A stretch of 5,690 nucleotides of DNA from assembly GCA_019510535.1 (NCBI GenBank), contig JAEKKE010000223.1:1-5690 (forward strand). The letters run 5' to 3'. Position 1 is the first letter of the stretch. Each line of letters starts with the position of its first letter. The position numbers were made by a program, and so were the translations under genes. Below the pieces are notes generated by a model. It did no database searches. It was not told the origin of the DNA and worked only from the letters and a program-made list of their open reading frames with translations. Source of the DNA: Acidobacteriota bacterium. Lineage in GTDB: Bacteria; Acidobacteriota; Terriglobia; Terriglobales; Acidobacteriaceae. Below are positions 1 to 5,425 of the stretch, in pieces.

Positions 1-1100
1 CGGTGTTCTGCATGCGCTGCCCGGGAATGACGCTCTCGCGTATCCCACTCCTCGCATGGATCTATGCCACAGTCTCTTTCCTCGTTCTGGTGGCAGTCAG
101 CCCTCTTACGGCCGCACAGGTCATGTTGTTGATCGATCGCTATCTCGGCGGCCATTTCTTTGACACCCAGGCCGGCGGCTCGGCCATCCTGTGGGCGCAC
201 TTCTTCTGGATCTTCGGCCACCCGGAGGTCTACGTGCTGGTACTACCCGCGTTCGGTTTCGCCAACGAAATCATCCCGGTCTTTTCCAGGAAAGCCATCT
301 TCGGCTATCCGGCGATGGTGGCTGCCACGGTTGGCATTGCGTTCATCAGCCTCGGTGTTTGGGCGCATCACATGTTCACCATCGGTATGACGTCGCTCGG
401 CAACACGTTTTTTACGTTGTCGACCATGCTGGTCTCCATTCCCACCGGCATTAAGACCTTCAACTGGCTGGCGACCATGTGGGGAGGCAAGCTGCGCTTC
501 GCAACACCGATGCTCTTCTCTGTCGGCTTTCTCTTCCAGTGGGTGATCGCCGGATTGACCGGCATCATGCTTTCGGTCTCACCCTGGAACTGGCAGCTGC
601 ACAACTCCTATTTCGTCGTTGCCCACTTTCATTACGTTCTGGTCGGCGCCATTCTTTTCATGATCTTTGCCGCCTTCTATTACTGGTATCCGAAGATGAC
701 TGGCCGCATGCTTTCCGAGACACTCGGCAAATGGCACTTCTGGCTCATGATCATCGGCTTCCACCTGACCTTCGATGTCATGCATATCCCGGGATTACTG
801 GGCATGCCGCGTCAGATCTACACCTACGAGCCTGACCGCGGCTGGACGCTGCTCAACCAGATCGTTACGTTCGGCGCGGTGATTCAGGCGGTCGCCATGG
901 CGATCTTTGTCTATAACCTGGTGCGCTCCTACTTCGCAGGCAAGCTCGCTGGCCCTGATCCCTGGGATGCCTGGACCCTCGAATGGTCCACGCCCTCGCC
1001 TCCTCCCACGTACAACTTCCCCGTAGACCCCGTCGTCGCCAGCCGCCGTCCGCTGTGGGACCTCAAACATCCAGAAGATCCCGACTCCGCTTTCGAGTGA
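1..1100 (+). CDS. ctaD: cytochrome c oxidase subunit I, A1-type heme-copper oxidase (5' truncated)
   Basis: This is the catalytic membrane subunit of an aa3/caa3-type oxidase, which reduces O2 to water and pumps protons. The reading frame is open at the window edge (first full codon at base 3), so the N-terminal part with the first heme a ligand and the D-channel entrance is missing. Counting from base 3 (365 residues), I see W69, the HPEVY motif (H73 CuB ligand, E75, cross-linked Y77), H122-H123 (CuB), T148 and K151 of the K-channel, and H208 (heme a3) and H210 (heme a). These all match Paracoccus numbering with a constant offset of 203, so about 203 residues are missing. The FGHPEVY motif marks family A1. 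The C-terminal LEWSTPSPPPTYNF stretch is typical of bacterial subunit I. Oddities: N196, N201 and Q271 stand where Asp, Asp and Arg are usual. The GTG at base 3 is an internal codon, not a start. The next gene begins 4 bases after the stop. Confidence 0.97.
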   Translation, partial: VFCMRCPGMTLSRIPLLAWIYATVSFLVLVAVSPLTAAQVMLLIDRYLGGHFFDTQAGGSAILWAHFFWIFGHPEVYVLVLPAFGFANEIIPVFSRKAIFGYPAMVAATVGIAFISLGVWAHHMFTIGMTSLGNTFFTLSTMLVSIPTGIKTFNWLATMWGGKLRFATPMLFSVGFLFQWVIAGLTGIMLSVSPWNWQLHNSYFVVAHFHYVLVGAILFMIFAAFYYWYPKMTGRMLSETLGKWHFWLMIIGFHLTFDVMHIPGLLGMPRQIYTYEPDRGWTLLNQIVTFGAVIQAVAMAIFVYNLVRSYFAGKLAGPDPWDAWTLEWSTPSPPPTYNFPVDPVVASRRPLWDLKHPEDPDSAFE

Positions 1101-1104
1101 GCTC

Positions 1105-1701
1105 ATGAGTACTGTTCCTCTTCAACACGAATCGCTCGCCGCCACATGGCGACTGCCTTCGCGCGGCCGCGTTGGAATGGCCTCGCTCATCGTGGCCGAA
1201 AGCGCCATCTTCACGATCTTTGTGGTCGCCTACATCTACTACATGGGCCACGATGTCTCCGGACCAAAGCCGCACGATGTTCTCGAAGTACCCATCCTCG
1301 GCACGGTCTGCCTGCTTTCCAGCAGCTTCTTCATCTGGCTTGCGGAGCACGCTATCGCCCATGGCAACATGCGCTCCTTCCGCATCTGGTGGGCCGTTAC
1401 TTTTCTGCTCGGAGCGATCTTCCTGGGCACGACGGCACAGGAGTGGCACAAGCTGATCACTGTCGACCATCTGACGATCAGCACCAACCTTTTCGGGACG
1501 ACGTATTACTCACTGGTCGGCTTGCACGCAACGCACGTGGTGGTCGGCCTCATCCTGTTGCTCACCGTTCTGCTCTTTGCGCTGGCCGGCAAAGTTCAGC
1601 CGCGGCACAGCGAACGCGTGCAGGTGCTTGCGCTCTACTGGCACTTCGTCGATGCCGTATGGGTGGTTGTCTTCACGCTCGTCTACCTGGTGGGCCGATG
1701 A
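1105..1701 (+). CDS. ctaE: cytochrome c oxidase subunit III (short five-helix form)
   Basis: This non-catalytic membrane subunit binds subunit I and stabilises turnover of the oxidase. The product has 198 residues with five hydrophobic segments (about 22-46, 63-82, 95-111, 132-160 and 176-196). It is shorter than the seven-helix mitochondrial or Paracoccus form and matches the ~200-residue bacterial form that lacks the first two helices. Family marks visible are AES at 31-33 with E32 in the first helix, QEW at 112-114, GLHATHVVVG with H141 and H144, and the C-terminal YWHFVDAVWVVVF (W179, H180, D183). The ATG at 1105 lies 4 bases after the ctaD stop. The purine-rich GAGTGAG just upstream is only a weak ribosome binding site, so translation probably depends on ribosomes finishing ctaD. 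Its stop overlaps the next start as ATGA. Identity is secure from motifs and context. Confidence 0.96.
   Translation: MSTVPLQHESLAATWRLPSRGRVGMASLIVAESAIFTIFVVAYIYYMGHDVSGPKPHDVLEVPILGTVCLLSSSFFIWLAEHAIAHGNMRSFRIWWAVTFLLGAIFLGTTAQEWHKLITVDHLTISTNLFGTTYYSLVGLHATHVVVGLILLLTVLLFALAGKVQPRHSERVQVLALYWHFVDAVWVVVFTLVYLVGR
1698..1701 (+). promoter_or_regulatory. ATGA stop/start overlap, ctaE to membrane protein
   Basis: The start codon of the downstream gene and the TGA stop of ctaE share bases. Only a weak GGTGGG sits 3 bases upstream, so termination-reinitiation coupling is the likely way the downstream gene is translated. The overlap also fixes its start, because earlier in-frame starts lie inside ctaE. 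Confidence 0.8.
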
Positions 1702-2567
1702 ACGACATACATACACCGCCGCAGACTCACTCCCATGAAGTCCACACGGGGACGGTGCATCTGCCTGCGCCCACGGCATGGCCCATTCTGCTTGCTTTGG
1801 GCGTGATGTTGCTGGTCGGGTCGTTGGTGATGAGCGTATGGATCGGCGCTCTGGGAGCCTTCCTGTTGGTCGTCTCTGCTGTCGGCTGGTTTCGTGAAGT
1901 GCTGCCGCATGAAAAACATGTGGACGTGCCGGTACAACATGAAATCGTTGAGATCGAGCCTTCGCGCGCAGGCGTCGCCCGCATCGAGGTCGATGAGACC
2001 CACCGTGCCCAGCTCCCACTGGAGACGTTCCCGATCTCCGCGGGCATCAAGGGAGGCATCGCGGGCGGCATCGTGATGCTGATTCCCGCGGAGATCTATG
2101 GCCTGCTTCGCTATCACAGCCTCTGGTACGTGGTGAACCTGCTGGGAGGCGCGGGCGTTGCCGGCTGGGCGAACCCAACACCCGATCAGCTTACCCACTT
2201 CCGGCTGAGCGCCTTCATTACGGCCAACATCATTCAGGGCTCAACCACACTCCTGGTGGGTTTGCTTTACGGGGCTCTGCTCCCCGTCTGGCCACGGCGC
2301 CCCATGTTGCTCGGCGGCATTGTCGCTCCCGTGCTTTGGACCGGTTTGCTGCACAACGTGCTCGGCATCGTAAACCCGTATCTCCAGCAGAACATCGACT
2401 GGTGGTCATTTGCCGCATCGCAGGTGGTGTTTGGTCTGGTTGCGGGCTACGTGGTTTCGCGCTCCGGCAATCTTCAGCGTCTCCATCAGGCGCCGCTGGC
2501 GATTCGTCTGGGAGTCGAATCGCCTGGCCTGGAGGGCCACAAAACCGAGGAGGACGACCGGCGATGA
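1698..2567 (+). CDS. uncharacterised oxidase-operon membrane protein with subunit IV-like N-terminus
   Basis: I cannot assign a function to this 289-residue protein. Its N-terminus is His-rich (H5, H11, H13, H16, H21), followed by the HLPAPTAWP stretch. Two hydrophobic segments (about 28-48 and 51-65) and WFREVLPHE (64-72) follow; this layout resembles small subunit IV proteins of bacterial caa3-type oxidases. A charged, probably soluble linker (66-115) leads to a second membrane block with segments near 116-136, 142-158, 170-195, 202-224 and 236-254. That block contains the Gly-rich GIKGGIAGGI, NLLGGAGVAGW and the WTGLLHN stretch, and it ends in a polar tail (255-289). I see no heme, CuA or enzyme motif. 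The start is ATG 1698 inside the ctaE stop (ATGA), so it is probably translationally coupled. The frame is open further upstream, but that part lies inside ctaE and is a shadow. Its place between ctaE and a cytochrome c gene suggests an accessory subunit or assembly role, which is inference. Confidence 0.85.
   Translation: MNDIHTPPQTHSHEVHTGTVHLPAPTAWPILLALGVMLLVGSLVMSVWIGALGAFLLVVSAVGWFREVLPHEKHVDVPVQHEIVEIEPSRAGVARIEVDETHRAQLPLETFPISAGIKGGIAGGIVMLIPAEIYGLLRYHSLWYVVNLLGGAGVAGWANPTPDQLTHFRLSAFITANIIQGSTTLLVGLLYGALLPVWPRRPMLLGGIVAPVLWTGLLHNVLGIVNPYLQQNIDWWSFAASQVVFGLVAGYVVSRSGNLQRLHQAPLAIRLGVESPGLEGHKTEEDDRR
2547..2554 (+). promoter_or_regulatory. ribosome binding site for the diheme cytochrome c
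   Basis: GAGGAGGA contains a full AGGAGG (2548-2553), 10 bases before the ATG at 2564. It is the strongest Shine-Dalgarno sequence in the window and decides the start at 2564, which restores a lipoprotein signal at the N-terminus. The start also overlaps the previous stop as ATGA (2564-2567). Confidence 0.85.
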
Positions 2568-3286
2568 GGCGCTTCGGACTCGTACTGCTGGCGACCACCG
2601 CGCTCTCCGGCTGTCATATGCCTGGCCAGCCGCAACCTGGTCCGGAGGTTCCCCGGCCTGAAGCCGTCATGTCTTTCGCACAGCTCTATGGCGAAAACTG
2701 CTCTGGCTGCCACGGAGCTGACGGCCGCAATGGTTCGGCCATGGAGCTCGCCAATCCCCTCTACCTCGCCATCATTGATGATGCGGCCTTACGGAACATC
2801 ATCACGAACGGAGAAAAAGGTACGCTGATGCCCGGGTTCGGCAATGCCGCAGGCGGAAACCTTACGGACGAGCAGGTCAATGCCCTGGTAAGCGGCATGC
2901 GCGCGAAGTGGGCAAAGCCGAACGTGCTCTCCGGCATGACAGCACCGGCGTGGAAAGCATCGCACCCAGGCGATGCCACGCGCGGCGCCGCCGTCTATGC
3001 CCAGGCGTGCGCCCGCTGCCATGGCAACACACCTCAAAAGCCAGGCCCAGCCGGAAGCATTCTCGACGGCTCGTTCCTCGCACTCGTCAACGATCAGACC
3101 ATCCGCACGATCGTGATCGCCGGACGCGACGACATCGGCCAGCCCGACTGGCGTAACGTTATGCCCGGCCGCGCGCTCACGGACGCAGAGATTACCGACC
3201 TCTCCGTCTGGCTGATCGCGCAGACACCACCGCACCCGGGACATCCCTATCCGGGCACACAGCCACTCGCACCCCACACGCGCTAA
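2564..3286 (+). CDS. diheme c-type cytochrome, predicted lipoprotein
   Basis: The 240-residue product is an exported electron-transfer protein. It begins with a short basic start and hydrophobic stretch ending in the lipobox LSGC (14-17), so C17 would be lipidated and the protein membrane-anchored on the outer face of the cytoplasmic membrane or carried to the outer membrane. A Pro-rich spacer (18-33) leads to two class I cytochrome c domains. Domain 1 (about 36-115) has C46-C49-H50 and the likely axial ligand M89 in TLMPGF. Domain 2 (about 136-220) has C149-C152-H153 and M200 in NVMPGR. The tail (221-240) is Pro- and His-rich. The ATG at 2564 overlaps the previous stop and sits 10 bases behind a strong AGGAGG; a longer upstream reading would remove the signal peptide from the N-terminus. 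Lying between oxidase and bc-complex genes, it is a natural candidate for passing electrons from one to the other (inference). It has no TM anchor like actinobacterial QcrC. Confidence 0.95.
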   Translation: MRRFGLVLLATTALSGCHMPGQPQPGPEVPRPEAVMSFAQLYGENCSGCHGADGRNGSAMELANPLYLAIIDDAALRNIITNGEKGTLMPGFGNAAGGNLTDEQVNALVSGMRAKWAKPNVLSGMTAPAWKASHPGDATRGAAVYAQACARCHGNTPQKPGPAGSILDGSFLALVNDQTIRTIVIAGRDDIGQPDWRNVMPGRALTDAEITDLSVWLIAQTPPHPGHPYPGTQPLAPHTR

Positions 3287-3288
3287 GC

Positions 3289-3294
3289 AGGAGA
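3289..3294 (+). promoter_or_regulatory. ribosome binding site for qcrA
   Basis: AGGAGA lies in the 14-base gap between the diheme cytochrome stop and the qcrA ATG at 3301, at normal spacing. It supports the start that keeps the twin-arginine N-terminus. Confidence 0.85.
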
Positions 3295-3300
3295 TCGCCA

Positions 3301-3939
3301 ATGGACGAAAAACTGCCACCACCATCACCCCACGAGCAGGAACAGTTGCTCGAGCGCGATCGCATCTCACGACGATCGTTTCTGATGAATGTCGGCCTGG
3401 CCATCAATGCCGCGGTAGGCGTGCTGCTTGCGGTGCCGGTTGTTGCCTACATCCTGGGCCCGGTCATGCGGCGTCGCGAGTACCTCACCTGGGTCGACCT
3501 GGGCGATGCGGCGAAGTTTAACCCTGGCGAGACAAAGCTGGTCAGCTTCCGCAACCCCTTTACCAACGAGTGGGATGGCGAAACCGCGAACATTCCCGCT
3601 TATGTCCGCACCGCGGCGCCCGGCCGCTACACGGTCTTCGCGGTGAATTGTGCGCACCTGGGTTGCCCTGTTCGCTGGTTTTCTGAATCGCAACTCTTCA
3701 TGTGTCCTTGCCACGGAGGCGTGTACTACGCAGATGGCAGCCGCGCCTCGGGCCCGCCGGAACGTGGCCTCTTCGAATACCCGACAAAGATAGAAAACGG
3801 ACATCTCCTCATCGAAGCGGGGCAGATGCCAACGCTCTCCAATCGCGCCGCAGTCCGCCCCTGCGGTGAACAAAGCCAACCCACGCTTGTAAAGAGGATC
3901 GCTCCATGCCCTGGTACCGACGAACCTACGATTGGTTAG
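3301..3939 (+). CDS. qcrA: Rieske 2Fe-2S protein of the quinol:cytochrome c reductase
   Basis: This bc-complex subunit takes one electron from quinol at the Qo site and passes it to a c-type heme. The product has 212 residues. Its N-terminus is polar and charged with a twin-arginine motif, SRRSFL (23-28), followed by one hydrophobic segment (about 30-54). This matches Tat-exported, uncleaved Rieske proteins. The soluble domain carries CAHLGC (117-122) and CPCHGG (135-140): C117, H119, C135 and H138 would bind the cluster, and C122 and C137 would form the usual disulfide. The Gly-Pro-Pro loop is at 151-153. G140 stands where high-potential Rieske proteins have Ser. The last ~35 residues extend beyond the usual fold, contain C188 and C203, and partly overlap the next gene. 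The ATG has AGGAGA 6 bases upstream and lies 14 bases after the cytochrome c stop. Confidence 0.97.
   Translation: MDEKLPPPSPHEQEQLLERDRISRRSFLMNVGLAINAAVGVLLAVPVVAYILGPVMRRREYLTWVDLGDAAKFNPGETKLVSFRNPFTNEWDGETANIPAYVRTAAPGRYTVFAVNCAHLGCPVRWFSESQLFMCPCHGGVYYADGSRASGPPERGLFEYPTKIENGHLLIEAGQMPTLSNRAAVRPCGEQSQPTLVKRIAPCPGTDEPTIG
3893..3898 (+). promoter_or_regulatory. ribosome binding site for qcrB, inside qcrA
   Basis: AGAGGA is located within the last codons of qcrA, 7 bases before the qcrB ATG at 3906. The end of qcrA therefore also serves as the initiation region of qcrB, and the two reading frames overlap by 34 bases. Confidence 0.8.
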
Positions 3940-5417
3940 AGCGCCGTCTGCAGCTCGAAGGCCCGATCAAAGACGCCGTGCTGCATCCCGTGCCGAAAAG
4001 CACCGCGAGCTGGTGGTATGTCTTCGGCAGCGCCAGCGCAGTGTTGCTCGTGCTGCAGGTCGTCACCGGCATTCTGCTGGCGCTGGTCTACAGCCCGTCT
4101 GCCTCGCACGCCTGGAACATTCTGCAGGTGCTCAATCAGCAGGTGCCGCTGGGCTGGTTCCTGCGCGCCATGCACGGCTGGGGATCGAACTTCATGGTCG
4201 CCGTTGTGGTCATCCACATGGCGCAGGTCTTCCTTTTTGGGGCATACAAATTTCCACGCGAGCTGACCTGGATCATCGGCGTCTTCCTTCTGCTGCTCAC
4301 GCTGGGTATGGCCTTCACGGGCCAGGTGCTGCGCTTCGATCAGGATGCTTACTGGGGCCTGGCCATTGGCGCTTCTATCCTTGGCCGTGTGCCCTGGATC
4401 GGCGGACAACTCGTCCACCTGATGCTGGGCGGCCCAATCATTAACGGCGCCACGCTCACCCGCTTCTTCGCGTTGCACGTCTTCATTCTTCCCGGCACAC
4501 TGCTTGTGCTTACAGTCCTGCATGTCTGGATGGTGGTGAAGCTCGGCATCAACGAATGGCCCATGCCCGGCCGGCTTGTGCGTCGCGAGACGTATATCCA
4601 GGAATACAACGAACTCGCTCACAAGGACGGCCTGCCATTCTTCCCCGGCGCGGCATGGAAAGACGCCTACTTCGCCGCGGCGATCCTGCTGGCCGTCGCG
4701 ATTTGCGCTGCCATCTTCGGTCCATACGGCCCAACCGGCACGCCCGACCCAACGGTCATCAATACAGTTCCCAGGCCTGACCCGCCTTTTCTCTGGATCT
4801 ATACCGTCCTTTCCTACCTGCCTCCGGAGATGGAGACGCCGTTCCTGCTCATCGTTCCACCGATAGCCATCGCGGTGCTGCTTGGCTTGCCGTTTGTTGC
4901 AGGCGTTGGTGAGAAGAGCTGGTGGCGTCGTCCAGTCGCGGTCTTCACCGTGATGTTTCTCGCGGTTTGCTGGGCGTCCTTCACGCATCTCGCTACATCT
5001 ACGCCGTGGAGCCCGAAGATGAACGCCTGGAGCGGTTCACCCATTCCCACAGCCTTCCTCGAACACCGCACACCTCTTGAGCGTCAGGGCGCGAACGTCT
5101 TTCAGGAAAAGCAATGCCGCAACTGTCATTCCATCGGCGGCTCCGGAGGAGAGCGGGGCCCAGCACTCGACGACGTCGCCACCCGGCTCACCGAAGACCA
5201 GCTCATCCGCCAGGTGCTGCTCGGCGGAGGCAACATGCCTGCTTACGGCAGCACGTTGTCGCCGCCGGAAACCACCGCGCTCGTCCGCTTTCTCAACACG
5301 TTGCACCCCAACTACCAGCCGGCGGCTTCGGATGCTTCGCGCGCTGTTGCTGAGCAAGGCGGCGTTCCTCCCGCATCGACCGTGGAACCTGGCAACGGCC
5401 AGCATAAAACTCAGTGA
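3906..5417 (+). CDS. qcrB: cytochrome b with fused C-terminal cytochrome c domain (bc complex)
   Basis: This is the quinol-oxidising membrane subunit of the bc complex, 503 residues long. The cytochrome b part shows about seven membrane helices (38-62, 89-113, 121-142, 185-213, 252-272, 312-333, 343-362). Heme b ligands are H90/H104 and H191/H206. The 13- and 14-residue spacings match the b6f/Gram-positive type, and the seven-helix count equals b6 plus subunit IV joined together. The Qo motif that is PEWY or PDWY elsewhere reads PDPP (291-294). The Cys that holds heme c(n) in b6 and Bacillus is V39. After helix seven, on the outer face by topology, comes a cytochrome c domain (about 388-468) with C404-C407-H408 and probable ligand M444, then an Ala/Pro/Gln-rich tail. 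It would replace a separate cytochrome c1. The ATG at 3906 lies inside qcrA and has AGAGGA 7 bases upstream. Confidence 0.95.
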   Translation: MPWYRRTYDWLERRLQLEGPIKDAVLHPVPKSTASWWYVFGSASAVLLVLQVVTGILLALVYSPSASHAWNILQVLNQQVPLGWFLRAMHGWGSNFMVAVVVIHMAQVFLFGAYKFPRELTWIIGVFLLLLTLGMAFTGQVLRFDQDAYWGLAIGASILGRVPWIGGQLVHLMLGGPIINGATLTRFFALHVFILPGTLLVLTVLHVWMVVKLGINEWPMPGRLVRRETYIQEYNELAHKDGLPFFPGAAWKDAYFAAAILLAVAICAAIFGPYGPTGTPDPTVINTVPRPDPPFLWIYTVLSYLPPEMETPFLLIVPPIAIAVLLGLPFVAGVGEKSWWRRPVAVFTVMFLAVCWASFTHLATSTPWSPKMNAWSGSPIPTAFLEHRTPLERQGANVFQEKQCRNCHSIGGSGGERGPALDDVATRLTEDQLIRQVLLGGGNMPAYGSTLSPPETTALVRFLNTLHPNYQPAASDASRAVAEQGGVPPASTVEPGNGQHKTQ

Positions 5418-5421
5418 GAGG
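5416..5421 (+). promoter_or_regulatory. ribosome binding site for ctaG
   Basis: GAGAGG overlaps the qcrB TGA stop and sits 4 bases before the GTG at 5426, a short but workable spacing. It favours 5426 over the alternative GTG at 5414. Confidence 0.7.
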
Positions 5422-5425
5422 AAAC

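Noticed and set aside
9..20. CMRC near the start of the subunit I fragment as a possible heme or metal site
   Set aside because: It is CxxC without a following His, in a loop just before PGMT, where subunit I normally has a similar sequence with no metal role.
1146..1697. An in-frame upstream extension of the membrane protein starting at 1146
   Set aside because: It lies wholly within ctaE in another frame, reads as Arg/His-rich nonsense, and the ATG at 1698 gives a sensible N-terminus with an ATGA overlap.
1500..2200. Minus-strand open frames at 1510-2019 and 1683-2198
   Set aside because: They lie opposite ctaE and the membrane protein, have Arg/Gln/His-rich compositions and show no recognisable domain or start signal.
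2336..2563. An in-frame upstream extension of the diheme cytochrome c gene
   Set aside because: It overlaps the previous gene, and the ATG at 2564 has a strong AGGAGG and gives a clean lipoprotein signal.
3936..4988. A 350-codon open frame on the minus strand opposite qcrB
   Set aside because: It is very rich in charged residues, Gln and His with no domain, and it mirrors a strongly conserved cytochrome b gene; a shadow of GC-rich codon use.
5414..5416. GTG at 5414 as the ctaG start
   Set aside because: It overlaps the qcrB stop and has no good ribosome binding site upstream; the GTG at 5426 follows GAGAGG.
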